A stretch of 64,000 bases of DNA from an uncultured Clostridia bacterium (GCA_947627575.1 CANQWN010000008.1:35562-99561); one strand, 5' to 3'. Shown: positions 44,792 to 53,042, counted from the stretch's first letter. Notes: generated from the sequence alone by a model not told the origin. Made by a program: numbers and translations.

Positions 44792-45082
44792 TTACGACAA
44801 CGAGTTGAAGTATTCGATAGCTTTGGATTCAGCGGTAAGCTGTACTATCGCTTTTTTGTAGTCGGGCGTGTAGCCCTGCGTTCTGCCCATCTTTTTAAGT
44901 TTGCCCTTGCAGTTTACGGTGTTTACGCTTTTTACCTTTACGCCGAACAGTTTTTCAACCGCGCGCTTTATCTGGGACTTATCCGCCGACTTTTTTACTA
45001 TAAACATATATTTTTTGTCGGCAATCCCGTCGTACGCCTTTTCCGTGAGAAGGGGCTTTAAAATAATATCTTCTGCAAACAT
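44792..45082 (-). CDS. rplW: 50S ribosomal protein L23
   Basis: 96 residues: [20 protein letters not shown] and [20 protein letters not shown]. Docks trigger factor and SRP at the tunnel exit. Its ATG overlaps the rplD stop by one base. Confidence 0.97.
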   Translation of the reverse strand: MFAEDIILKPLLTEKAYDGIADKKYMFIVKKSADKSQIKRAVEKLFGVKVKSVNTVNCKGKLKKMGRTQGYTPDYKKAIVQLTAESKAIEYFNSLS

Positions 45083-45708
45083 CAGTTCCCGTAGACCTCC
45101 TCTATTTTTTCCACGGCAGCCTTGGTGAGAACTATTTTCTCGTTTACAACTACCTCGTAGGTGGAAATCTGCGCGACGGGCAACGTGGAAAGATTTTCGA
45201 GATTGCGCGCCGCATAAATTACTTTTTCGTCGGCGGAATCCATCACCACCAACGCCGTCTTTTCAAGTTTAAGCGCCTTTTTGAAAGCCGCCATTTCGCG
45301 GGTTTTGCCCTCGGCTACGGTGAGGTTGTCAACAACTATCAGTTCACCGTCGGCAACTTTTTTGGAAAGCGCGGATACAAGCGCCGCCGCCTTTGCCTTC
45401 CTGTTCATATCCTTGGAAAAATCGCGGCTTTTGGGTGCGAACACAACGCCGCCTTTTACCCATTGAGGAGCCCTTATGGAACCCTGCCTTGCGTTGCCGG
45501 TACCTTTCTGTCTCCACGGCTTTTTGCCGCCGCCGCGCACTTCCGTGCGGGTGAGGGTGGATTTTGTGCCCTGCCTTTCGTTGGCAAGCCGCGTTACCAC
45601 CGCCTGATGTATAAGCGCTTCGTTATATTCCGCGCCGAACACCTTTTCGCTTAAATCTATCGTGCCGGCCTCGCTGCCGTCCATTTTATACACTTTGATA
45701 TTAGGCAT
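45082..45708 (-). CDS. rplD: 50S ribosomal protein L4
   Basis: 208 residues with the extended tunnel loop GGGKKPWRQKGTGNARQGSI RAPQW. In other bacteria L4 represses the S10 operon through the rpsJ leader, relevant here because the leader carries a terminator-like hairpin. Confidence 0.97.
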   Translation of the reverse strand: MPNIKVYKMDGSEAGTIDLSEKVFGAEYNEALIHQAVVTRLANERQGTKSTLTRTEVRGGGKKPWRQKGTGNARQGSIRAPQWVKGGVVFAPKSRDFSKDMNRKAKAAALVSALSKKVADGELIVVDNLTVAEGKTREMAAFKKALKLEKTALVVMDSADEKVIYAARNLENLSTLPVAQISTYEVVVNEKIVLTKAAVEKIEEVYGN

Positions 45709-45719
45709 ATCCTACCTCC

Positions 45720-46349
45720 TTATTTCACCGTGTCGTTTATGGTAACGACGCTGCCGCAGGGACCGGGAACGGAACCTTTGATAAGCAGGCAGTTTCTTTC
45801 TACGTCTACCTTTACCACTTCGAGGTTCTGTACGGTTACGTTATCCACGCCGTAATGACCGGCAAGTTTTTTATTTTTGAACACGCGCGAGGGCGAGCTG
45901 TTGGCGCCCATGGAACCCGGCTCTCTGTGAACGGGACCTACGCCGTGCGTTTCCTTCAACCTGTGCTGATTCCATCTTTTGATTACGCCCGAAAAGCCGT
46001 GACCTTTGGAAACGCCGTGAACGTCTACTCTGTCTCCGGCGGCAAACGCGTCCGCCTTTACTTCGCCGCCCACCTGATAAGCCGAAAGATCGGCGAGCCT
46101 GAATTCGCGCATTACTTTGCAGGGTTTTACGCCCGCCTTTTTGAATTGCCCCAACTCGGGTTTGGTAAGCGATTTTTCCTTTGCCTCGTCAAAACCGAGC
46201 TTGACGGCGGCATAGCCGTCCTTTTCCACAGTTTTGATTTGTACCACGGGGCAGGGACCCGCCTCTATGACGGTTACGGGAATTACTTTCCCCTCCGGCG
46301 TAAATACCTGCGTCATGCCGGCTTTACGTCCGATGATTGCTTTATTCAT
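45720..46349 (-). CDS. rplC: 50S ribosomal protein L3
   Basis: 209 residues: [20 protein letters not shown] and [20 protein letters not shown] with [26 protein letters not shown] precedes the ATG. A 169-bp spacer separates it from rpsJ. Confidence 0.97.
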   Translation of the reverse strand: MNKAIIGRKAGMTQVFTPEGKVIPVTVIEAGPCPVVQIKTVEKDGYAAVKLGFDEAKEKSLTKPELGQFKKAGVKPCKVMREFRLADLSAYQVGGEVKADAFAAGDRVDVHGVSKGHGFSGVIKRWNQHRLKETHGVGPVHREPGSMGANSSPSRVFKNKKLAGHYGVDNVTVQNLEVVKVDVERNCLLIKGSVPGPCGSVVTINDTVK

Positions 46350-46518
46350 TGATAAAGTTCCTCCGTTTTCCTTATTTTATATTTCCGGGATACCTCGCGC
46401 GCCGTTGCGCCGCTTGCGCGTCGTCGCCGCCCGTAGAGTATCGCAAAGACTTTTTTATTGCTTCGTCCGCGCGCTTACGGTAAGGGGAAGCCCCATGCCG
46501 TTCCCGCCGCGAAAAAAG
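46350..46518 (-). other. Non-coding spacer between rpsJ and rplC
   Basis: 169 bp with no gene. The minus strand reads a GGGG CTT CCCC hairpin, a GC-rich stretch with GCGCG repeats and then the rplC ribosome site. In most bacteria rpsJ and rplC are almost adjacent. No promoter is clear. Confidence 0.5.
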
Positions 46519-46818
46519 TTATAACTTGATTTTGATGTCCACGCCCGCGGGCAAATGAACGGTGTCCAGCAATTTTGCGTTGGGGGTGTAGATGTCGATA
46601 ATTCTTTTATAAGTTCTCTGTTCAAACTGCTCGCGGCTGTCCTTATCCTTGTGAGGGGCGCGGAGAATGGTGATAACTTCACGTTCCGTGGGAAGGGGAA
46701 TGGGCCCCGAAATTTTTGCGCCGCTCTTCTTCATCGTGTCTACAATGCGCTGTGCCGCAAGATCCACCAATTCGTGGTCGTATGCCGCAAGTTTGATTCT
46801 GATTTTCTGTCCTGCCAT
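46519..46818 (-). CDS. rpsJ: 30S ribosomal protein S10
   Basis: 99 residues: [20 protein letters not shown] and [31 protein letters not shown]. The ATG at 46818 follows AGGAG by eight bases; a TTG-initiated longer form would lie on that ribosome site. First gene of the superoperon; also NusE in antitermination. Confidence 0.96.
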   Translation of the reverse strand: MAGQKIRIKLAAYDHELVDLAAQRIVDTMKKSGAKISGPIPLPTEREVITILRAPHKDKDSREQFEQRTYKRIIDIYTPNAKLLDTVHLPAGVDIKIKL

Positions 46819-47047
46819 AATTTCAACTCCTGCTAACAAATTTTTCTATCGCGCCAACTTAACCGTGTGTATCGTGGTTCAAGTCATAAAAAAACACCAT
46901 TTTAACGGCGTTTTGAATTAAGCCACGGTTAGTCGCCCGGATCCCGTCCGGACAATTGTCAGCGTAAATTATCTGTTCCGTGAGCTTAAAAACGGAATTT
47001 TGCAGTAACTTTACGCCTCTTCCCAATACGCACTTTTTTTAACGCGC
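46819..47047 (-). promoter_or_regulatory. S10 operon leader with terminator-like attenuator
   Basis: About 229 nt lie between the promoter and rpsJ. On the minus strand AACGCC (46912-46907) pairs with GGTGTT (46898-46893), followed by seven T: an intrinsic terminator shape. Flanking TAACCGTG and CACGGTTA (8 bp) enclose it, and CGTGG can instead pair with CCACG. A further stem TCCGG/CCGGA lies upstream. This suggests ribosomal-protein or growth control by attenuation. Confidence 0.6.
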
Positions 47048-47053
47048 TTGACT

Positions 47054-47082
47054 ATTATATTAAAATCATTTTCAAAAGTCAA
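47054..47082 (-). promoter_or_regulatory. S10 operon promoter
   Basis: TTGACT (47077-47082), 17 bases, TATAAT (47054-47059) on the minus strand. It drives the ~16-kb operon ending at rplQ. Confidence 0.85.
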
Positions 47083-47566
47083 CGATTTTTAGGGCGTTGG
47101 GGCAACTTTTTATGCATTTTTTGCCCGTTTGGGCGCATTTTGCCGCAATTTGCGGAATCCCGCCCGAACGCCTGAACACCAACCACAAGATATTGACAAA
47201 ATTTTTCACAAAGCCACAAAATATGGGGCGATGCGCGGGCGTTTCCGGCATATCCGGCTTGTCGAAAATTTTACTATAATATTTTCTTATACCAAAATAA
47301 AAATGAAATATAACAGGGTTTTTGAAAATTTTTTACATTTAATTTGGCAAATTTAAGAAAATTTTTAACTTTCCAACAAAATTTCATAAAAATTTTATTT
47401 TAATGCGCGCCGCTTTACCGCATATTTTACAGCCTATAAAGCGGCTTGCTTTATCGCCTTTCAACAAATTTCCGCCATTAAAAATGCGGCAAGCGCATAC
47501 CTTTCGCCTCTGCCGTTTCCCAAAGGGAACCCTCGGCAGAGCGTCGCGGGCAAGCCCGCTCGCACA
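47083..47566. other. Gene-free AT-rich stretch with one hairpin
   Basis: No supported gene. 47083-47420 is AT-rich with runs of A and T. At 47510-47541 the arms CTGCCG and CGGCAG with an inner CCC/GGG form a hairpin that recurs at 59300-59331 with one base difference. Confidence 0.6.
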
Positions 47567-47760
47567 GCGAGGTGAATGACTGCGATTATATAATATGTGC
47601 GCCCTTATTAATCGCAGTCAGAGGACGAGTAGCCCTCGACTCACGAAAAAAGCAGACATCGTCTAACGTCTGCTTTTTTGTGAACATTTTAAATAATTCA
47701 CGGCGCAAGCAAAATCGCACTTTTGCGCAGCGCAACACAATTTGCGAACCCTTTCGCCTC
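47567..47760. repeat. Structured repeat unit 1 (type A)
   Basis: Three stem-loops in order: GACTGCGATT (47578-47587) with AATCGCAGTC (47610-47619) around a loop containing TGTGCGCCC; GAGGAC...CCTC; and a long arm CACGAAAAAAGCAGAC with GTCTGCTTTTTTGTG. It is followed by a spacer shared by units 1-3 (GGCGCAAGCAAAATCGCACT). No open frame. Confidence 0.85.
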
Positions 47761-47956
47761 GGCGGTGGGAATTGCCGCCATTATATATTTGTGCGCTCCC
47801 TAAATATGGCGGCAAAGGCGGCAGAGCCGCCAAAACTCACGAAAAAAGCAGACATCGTCTAACGTCTGCTTTTTTGTGAACATTCTAAATAATTCACGGC
47901 GCAAGCAAAATCGCACTTTTGCGCAGCGCAACCCAATTTGCGCATACTTGCGCCTG
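47761..47956. repeat. Structured repeat unit 2 (type B)
   Basis: Same layout as unit 1 with different stem sequences: TTGCCGCCAT (47772-47781) with ATGGCGGCAA (47806-47815), loop containing TGTGCGCTCCC, then GGCGG CAGA CCGCC-type hairpin and the same terminator-like hairpin as unit 1. Confidence 0.85.
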
Positions 47957-48154
47957 AGCGAGGTGAATGACTGCGATTATATAATATGTGCGCCCTTATT
48001 AATCGCAGTCAGAGGACGAGTAGTCCTCAACTCACGAAAAATGTAAACGTCCGAAAAGACGTTTTCATTTTTGTGAACACTCTAAATAATTAACGGCGCA
48101 AGCAAAATCGCACTTTTGCGCAGCGCAACACAATTTGCGAACCCTTTCGCCTCC
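47957..48154. repeat. Structured repeat unit 3 (type A)
   Basis: First stem as in unit 1 (47969-47978 with 48001-48010). Second hairpin is GAGGAC GAGTA GTCCTC, now perfectly paired. Third hairpin has changed on both arms together: AAACGTC with GACGTTT, still flanked by CACGAAAAAT and ATTTTTGTG. Confidence 0.85.
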
Positions 48155-48275
48155 GCGGTGGGAATTGCCGCCATTATATATTTGTGCGCCCCTATAAATG
48201 GCGGCAAGGGCGGCAGAGCCGCCAAAACTCACAAAAAAGCAGACATCGTCTAACGTCTGCTTTTTTGTGAACATT
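48155..48275. repeat. Structured repeat unit 4 (type B)
   Basis: First stem TTGCCGCCAT (48165-48174) with ATGGCGGCAA (48198-48207), GGCGGC AGA GCCGCC hairpin, and the GCAGAC/GTCTGC hairpin. It ends at the stop of the COG0523/DUF1980 gene, for which the last hairpin (minus strand, T-run after the stem) could serve as terminator. Confidence 0.85.
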
Positions 48276-49223
48276 TTAATAATACGTCGCCACAACCTGT
48301 TCGGGCGGTTCGGCAGGAGCCAACTTTTCGGCGGAAATAACGGGTCCCCTGCTTTGGTAGGCGGGGTTATATTCAAACTGTATTTTGCCCTGCACGGTAA
48401 GCCAATCGCGGGTTTTGATATTTTTAAGCAAGCCGTTTGTTTTTACCACAAACCCGTCGTAGGCGATATCCGCCTCGCAACAAGTCATTATATGTCTGCC
48501 CAAAATAACGCTGCCCGCGGCAACCTTGCGTGAAACCGCCGCCATCCCCTTGAATTTAACCGTTTTGCCGACGTATTCTTCCGCTTTTTCCGCCATTTCG
48601 CGATAGAACCACGCAAAATCCCTGTCCTCTATCTCTATTACGGGCGCCTTTACGTCGAACGGCAACGGATCTTCTATGTCGTCAAGTTCGGCTTTGCCGC
48701 CGATATATTCGTAAACAATGTCCGGGCGGCGGGAAATGCCGCGCACGGCTTTATGAAATTCCTGTTTTTGATATTCGCCCTTAAAGCGGTTGAAAACTAC
48801 CATCTGCGTCATTTGTATCTTATCGAAAACAAGCTGGCGCATATTTTTGTTGTAGTTTAAAAACGTGCCTGCGTCGAAAAACGTCATCATCTGGTTTATT
48901 ACCCAGCTTTCGGGCATGGCGTCGAAGAAATCCTGCAACGTCCAAGTGCCGTTGAATTCCACCAGCACGCGCTGAATATGGTGCTTTACCGTAAGCGCTT
49001 CGAGATTGTCCGTGGTAAGTTCTTCCTTGCCTATGGTTACTTTGACGACGTGCTTTACCTGAAACTTTTCGGGTTGATATTCCTCTTCCCCCTCCTCGCA
49101 TACAAGCAACAACGTGCGTTCGCCGTTGTCCATACGGGGATCTTCCAACGTTTCCTGTATAAATTTCGTCTTACCCGAATCGAGAAATCCGAGAAATAGA
49201 TATACGCCTGTCTCTTCCTGCAC
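48276..49223 (-). CDS. COG0523-like GTPase domain fused to a DUF1980 (TIGR03943-like) C-terminal domain
   Basis: 315 residues. A CobW-type G domain begins with the P-loop GFLDSGKT (12-19) and has EFNGTW and VVFNRFKG at about the usual spacing. From ~215 the sequence (YVGKTVKFKGMAAVSRKVAA then HIMTCCEADIAYDGFVV) matches the C-terminal domain of YcgQ-type TIGR03943 proteins, which occur with the zinc permease YcgR. It starts with GTG behind AGAGG. Together with the next COG0523 gene (11-bp gap) it points to zinc handling. Confidence 0.8.
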   Translation of the reverse strand: MQEETGVYLFLGFLDSGKTKFIQETLEDPRMDNGERTLLLVCEEGEEEYQPEKFQVKHVVKVTIGKEELTTDNLEALTVKHHIQRVLVEFNGTWTLQDFFDAMPESWVINQMMTFFDAGTFLNYNKNMRQLVFDKIQMTQMVVFNRFKGEYQKQEFHKAVRGISRRPDIVYEYIGGKAELDDIEDPLPFDVKAPVIEIEDRDFAWFYREMAEKAEEYVGKTVKFKGMAAVSRKVAAGSVILGRHIMTCCEADIAYDGFVVKTNGLLKNIKTRDWLTVQGKIQFEYNPAYQSRGPVISAEKLAPAEPPEQVVATYY

Positions 49224-49234
49224 TTTTCAACCTC

Positions 49235-50326
49235 TCATACGCCGAACAGTTCGGCAAGTTCTTCGCCGTCGAGGGCGGAGCCTATAACGCACAATCTGCC
49301 CGTATACGCGGCGCACCCTTCGCGGACATCGGTTTCGCCCGGAACGTAATCGAAATGCAACCACTTGCCGTCCTCGGAGGGAACTATGCCCTTTGCGCGC
49401 AGAACGGTGCCGAAGCGCACCGCGTCTCCCAACTGCGCAAGCGCTTGGGAAAGCTGTTCCTTGCCGAATTTTTTGCCCGTTTCCTTGCCCCAACTTGTGA
49501 AAACTTCGTCGGCATGATGGTGGTGGTGATGGTGGCAATGCTCGTGTTCGTCCCCGTCATCGTCGTGATGGTGGCAATGTTCGTGCTCGTCCTCGTCATC
49601 GTCGTGGTGGTGGCAATGTTCGTGCTCGTCCCCGTCGTCATCGTCGTGATGGTGGCAATGTTCGTGTTCGTCCTCGTCGTCCTCATCGTGGTGCGCGTCG
49701 TGCATAAGTTTTTCAAGCTCGCTTTCCAAAGTTTCGGAATGTTCGATAGCGGCAAGGATATCCTTGCCGGAAAGCTGATTAAGCGGCGTTGTGACAACCG
49801 TAGCTTTGGGATTGCGGGCGCGCACGAGGGCTATTGCGTCGGCAAGTTTTTGTTCGCCGGCGACGTCGGCATGGCTGAAAATAACGCACGCCGCGGTATC
49901 TACCTGGTCGTTGAAAAATTCGCCGAAGTTCTTCATATAAATTTTACATTTAGCCGCGTCCACCACGGTTGTAAAACTGTTTACGGCGCAATCTTTCAAG
50001 CCTGCCCTTTCCACCGCGCGTATTACGTCGGAAAGTTTGCCCACGCCGGAAGGTTCGATAAGTATGCGGTCGGGCTTGTACCTTTCGTATACCTCGTTAA
50101 GCGCCTTTGCGAAGTCGCCCACAAGCGAACAGCAGATGCAACCGGAATTAAGTTCGTTTACCGTGATGCCGGCGTCCTGCATAAAACCGCCGTCCACGCC
50201 TATCTCGCCGAACTCGTTTTCGATAAGCACCAGCTTTTCGCCGCTATACGCCTCTTTGATAAGTTTTTTTATAAGCGTTGTTTTACCTGCGCCGAGAAAC
50301 CCGGAAAAAATGTCTATTTTTGTCAT
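49235..50326 (-). CDS. COG0523 (CobW/YciC-like) metallochaperone GTPase with His-rich repeats
   Basis: 363 residues. P-loop GFLGAGKTTL (8-17), the metal-binding CxCC motif GCICCSLVG near 63 and the Walker B EPSG near 94 mark a COG0523 GTPase. Residues ~210-275 hold four tandem copies of a DDEHEHCHHHD-type unit ending in seven His, a metal-binding insert. A CobW C-terminal domain follows. Likely delivers or stores zinc in the cytoplasm. Promoter TTGACG-17-TAAAAT lies at 50358-50386; GGAGG precedes the ATG. Confidence 0.88.
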   Translation of the reverse strand: MTKIDIFSGFLGAGKTTLIKKLIKEAYSGEKLVLIENEFGEIGVDGGFMQDAGITVNELNSGCICCSLVGDFAKALNEVYERYKPDRILIEPSGVGKLSDVIRAVERAGLKDCAVNSFTTVVDAAKCKIYMKNFGEFFNDQVDTAACVIFSHADVAGEQKLADAIALVRARNPKATVVTTPLNQLSGKDILAAIEHSETLESELEKLMHDAHHDEDDEDEHEHCHHHDDDDGDEHEHCHHHDDDEDEHEHCHHHDDDGDEHEHCHHHHHHHADEVFTSWGKETGKKFGKEQLSQALAQLGDAVRFGTVLRAKGIVPSEDGKWLHFDYVPGETDVREGCAAYTGRLCVIGSALDGEELAELFGV

Positions 50327-50357
50327 TTAATGCCTCCGTCAATGCAATTTTCATTAT

Positions 50358-50386
50358 ATTTTATAACCCTTTTGCCGCGCCGTCAA
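50358..50386 (-). promoter_or_regulatory. Promoter of the zinc GTPase operon
   Basis: TTGACG (50381-50386), 17 bases, TAAAAT (50358-50363) on the minus strand. I could not identify a Zur box with confidence. Confidence 0.65.
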
Positions 50387-50400
50387 ACCGCGGAGGGTGA

Positions 50401-50426
50401 AAAACGCCCCGTCCGGCGACGGGGCG
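50401..50426 (-). terminator. Terminator of the DUF2188 gene
   Basis: CGCCCCGTC and GACGGGGCG form a 9-bp stem (50405-50426), followed on the minus strand by TTTTT. Confidence 0.85.
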
Positions 50427-50437
50427 ATGGGTTTTGA

Positions 50438-51148
50438 TTATTTTTTATTGTAAGTGAGTCTTCTGAACGAGCCGTCTTCCTTGTGAATTACGATGCGCGC
50501 GTCCTGGTTTTCGGCAAGCACTTTGCAGTAATCTATCGCCTCGTATTGGGTGGCAAACAGCTTTATCGCCTTTGCGCCCTTGGAAGCCTTTATCTGCCAT
50601 TTGCCGTCTTCCTTGCGCTTGGAAATATGGTAAACTTTATCGCTTGCGGGCTTATCCGCCGCGGGTTTTTCTTCCGCTTTCTTCTCTGCGGGTTTAGCCG
50701 TGGGCTTTGCTTCCGTTTTCTTTTCCGCAGGTTTAGCCGCGGGCTTTGTTTCCGTCTTCTTCTCCGCGGGTTTTGCCGCCGCTTTCTTTTCGGCGGGTTT
50801 AGCCGCGGGCTTTGCCGCCGCTTTCTCTTCCGCGGGCTTTTCCTCTACGGGTTTTTCTTCCGCTTTTTCCTCCGCGGGCTGTGCTTCCGCGGGTTTTTCT
50901 TCCGCCTCTTCCTCTGCGGGCTGCTGTTCTTCAACCGCCGCGGGCTTTTCCTCTTCGGGTTGAGTTTCCGAAGCGGTTACAGGTGCGCTTGCCGAAGATT
51001 CTTCGGCTTGCTGCGCCTTCTTTTTGCGCTTTTTGCCGCACACGGCAATTATAATTATCGCAATTATAAGCGCAACTATCACCACGCCGATTGCGATTAC
51101 CGCCCAGAAGGGCAGACCCAAAAACAATTCATCCGTCAGGGAAGGCAT
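50438..51148 (-). CDS. Membrane-anchored DUF2188 protein with Ala/Lys/Pro/Glu linker
   Basis: 236 residues: a single membrane helix (about 14-37: WAVIAIGVVIVALIIAIIII), a stop-transfer KKRKKK, then ~110 residues of repeated EEKPAEEKAAAKPAEKK-type sequence, and a C-terminal DUF2188 domain (KVYHISKRKEDGKWQIKASK then AIKLFATQYEAIDYCKVLAE). The linker repeats are nearly identical at the DNA level, so length may vary between strains. DUF2188 is of unknown function. Confidence 0.8.
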   Translation of the reverse strand: MPSLTDELFLGLPFWAVIAIGVVIVALIIAIIIIAVCGKKRKKKAQQAEESSASAPVTASETQPEEEKPAAVEEQQPAEEEAEEKPAEAQPAEEKAEEKPVEEKPAEEKAAAKPAAKPAEKKAAAKPAEKKTETKPAAKPAEKKTEAKPTAKPAEKKAEEKPAADKPASDKVYHISKRKEDGKWQIKASKGAKAIKLFATQYEAIDYCKVLAENQDARIVIHKEDGSFRRLTYNKK

Positions 51149-51305
51149 AATTTTTACCTCTGTACTTTTTTACAATTTTATAATAAATTTCAATTAAATG
51201 CAAGCAAATCAACGCAAAAATATTAAAATATTATTATATATTTACACATTTTCCGACAAAACACTTAAAATAACCGCAATTTGCCCGCCGTAACGGGGCG
51301 CGCGT

Positions 51306-51899
51306 TCAGCGGCGGGGCAGATTGAAGTCCGAAAGGTATTCCGCGCAGAAAGCCGCCATTTCGCTTGGGCTTTCCTTCATCCCGGAGGACAGCCAGTGAA
51401 CTATCGCGTTCAACATTCCGCCGCCCCACAGAAGTTTGAGGTAGGTTTCGCGCGGGGACATATTTTTTCTGCTTAAAATTACGCCGTCCACGATTTCGAG
51501 ATATTTATCCTGTAAGCCCGCGCAAAGAATAAGTTTAAGCGTTTGCGCCTGCTGTTGCACCAGCAAAAACAGCTTTTCGTACCATTCCGCCGTGACGGGC
51601 TGATTGAACGGACTGCCTATGCTTGCCACAAGCTGACCCTGCATATAAAGCAATATCCTTTTAAGTATCCCGTCCTTATCGCCGAAATTGCCGTAAAACG
51701 CCATGCGCGACACCCCCGCGCGGCGGCAAAGTTCGGTGACGGTTATTTCCGCATACGGTTTTTGGGTTAGCAGTTGCAACAGCGCACCCTGCAAACTTTC
51801 CACAACTACCCTGTTCAATTCCTCGCTGTGCTTTTTAAGCCCTATAAGCCTGCCGTCGTCCTTTACGCTTTTACCGTTTTTGTCCGCCACGTTTGCCAT
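51306..51899 (-). CDS. TetR/AcrR-family transcriptional regulator
   Basis: 197 residues. The helix-turn-helix is EITVTELCRRAGVSRMAFYG NFGDKDGIL (about residues 53-80), and the rest is an all-helical ligand/dimer domain with TetR_C-like character. A lead of about 30 residues precedes the usual start of the domain. GAGGAGG precedes the ATG. It is divergent from degV and probably represses itself; its ligand is unknown. Confidence 0.88.
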   Translation of the reverse strand: MANVADKNGKSVKDDGRLIGLKKHSEELNRVVVESLQGALLQLLTQKPYAEITVTELCRRAGVSRMAFYGNFGDKDGILKRILLYMQGQLVASIGSPFNQPVTAEWYEKLFLLVQQQAQTLKLILCAGLQDKYLEIVDGVILSRKNMSPRETYLKLLWGGGMLNAIVHWLSSGMKESPSEMAAFCAEYLSDFNLPRR

Positions 51900-51969
51900 T
51901 GTTTGATTTCCGCCTCCTCTTCGCCTATAATATCTTCAAAACGTGTATTACAGTTGTCATTTACGATAT

Positions 51970-51997
51970 TCTATACCCGCACGGCGGGGAATGTCAA
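51970..51997 (-). promoter_or_regulatory. TetR-family gene promoter
   Basis: TTGACA (51992-51997), 16 bases, TATAGA (51970-51975) on the minus strand. CCCGC/GCGGG arms in the spacer could be the operator. Confidence 0.65.
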
Positions 51998-52013
51998 CAA
52001 AACGGAGCTGCAT

Positions 52014-52847
52014 ATGAAGATAAAAATAATGGTTGATACGGCGGCGGACTGTTCCGAAGCCGAATATGAAAAACTTGACGTGGAAAAGCTGGAATTGCCC
52101 GTTACGTTCGACGGGGACGACGAGGCGTGCGGGAACGCGGAGGAATTTTGGCAAAAACTGCTTTCGGGCAGGATGCCGCGCACTTCCCAACCTTCGCCCG
52201 AAACGCTGAAAACGAGGTTTTTACAGGCAAAGGAAGAAAATTGCCCGCTTATACTTATCTTGATTTCTTCCGCGCTTTCCGCAACCTACCAAAGCGCGGT
52301 AAACATAAAAAACGAAGTGGATTACGACGGGATATACGTAATAGATTCGCAAAACGCCACGGTGGGCGAAAAGATGCTGGTTACGGAGGCTTGCCGCCTG
52401 CGCGACGGCGGGGCGGACGCGGAAGAGATAGCGCAAAAGCTGGAAATGCTGAAACCGCGCATACGCGTGTACGCGTGCGTGGACACATTGAAATATCTTG
52501 CCGCGGGCGGCAGAATATCCAAAACCGCGGCGGGCATAGGCACGCTTTTGAACGTAAAGCCGCTTATTTGCGTAGAGGACGGGCTTGTGAAAAATTACGG
52601 CAAGGCGATAGGCTTTACGCTTGCCGCAAACAATATAGTACAAAAATTTATAAACGACAAAATTTCGCCGGATTTCCCCGTCATACCCATATATTCCCAC
52701 ACGCCCGATAACTGCCAGGCGTTTTTGCTTAAAGCCAAACAAAAGGGCGCGCATACGGAGGGGCTTGTCCCCTTCCCCATTGGCGCAACGATAGCTTCCC
52801 ACATAGGTCCTTCCGCTTTCGGGATAGCCTACGTTATCGAAGATTAA
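52014..52847 (+). CDS. DegV family fatty-acid-binding protein
   Basis: 277 residues. MVDTAADCS near the start, RTSQPSPE and the C-terminal GPSAFGIAYV are the DegV hallmarks. DegV/FakB proteins bind a fatty acid for phosphorylation by FakA in Firmicutes. ACGGAG lies before the ATG at 52014. Divergent from the TetR gene, whose ligand could therefore be a fatty acid; that is inference. Confidence 0.88.
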   Translation: MKIKIMVDTAADCSEAEYEKLDVEKLELPVTFDGDDEACGNAEEFWQKLLSGRMPRTSQPSPETLKTRFLQAKEENCPLILILISSALSATYQSAVNIKNEVDYDGIYVIDSQNATVGEKMLVTEACRLRDGGADAEEIAQKLEMLKPRIRVYACVDTLKYLAAGGRISKTAAGIGTLLNVKPLICVEDGLVKNYGKAIGFTLAANNIVQKFINDKISPDFPVIPIYSHTPDNCQAFLLKAKQKGAHTEGLVPFPIGATIASHIGPSAFGIAYVIED

Positions 52848-52853
52848 ATATTA

Positions 52854-53042
52854 TTACGCCGTTTTGAGGAATAAAAAATTAAAGAATACGACAGGGTGAG
52901 ATTGATAAAAGACAGAAGCGATTACGCAAAGGCGGGCGTTAAAGCGGGCGATAGCGGCGGTTAATTCGGTTTTGAAAAGGTCGGGGTAGTCCTTATCTGC
53001 AAGATAGGCAGTAAGTTCCGCCAAAGTAGTGAATTTTTCCAT
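52854..53042 (-). pseudogene. Truncated small gene running into the antisense of the DUF4926 fragment
   Basis: MEKFTTLAELTAYLADKDYP DLFKTELTAAIA reads well and has AAAGGAG before the ATG at 53042. Beyond about residue 30 the frame continues only as the antisense of the DUF4926 fragment, so the natural C-terminus is probably lost. I do not recognise the family. Confidence 0.5.
52879..52957 (+). pseudogene. DUF4926 gene fragment
   Basis: In-frame KEYDRVRLIKDRSDYAKAGV KAGD, then a stop. It matches codons 2-25 of the intact copy at 58701-58925 with about six base differences in 75. The start codon is lost and the gene ends abruptly, so this is a remnant. Confidence 0.75.

Noticed and set aside
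47567..48275. CRISPR array
   Set aside because: Units are about 195 bp and each contains several hairpins; there are no short identical repeats with unique spacers, and no cas genes.
47567..48275. Insertion sequence with transposase
   Set aside because: No open frame of any length, no terminal inverted repeats around the whole array.
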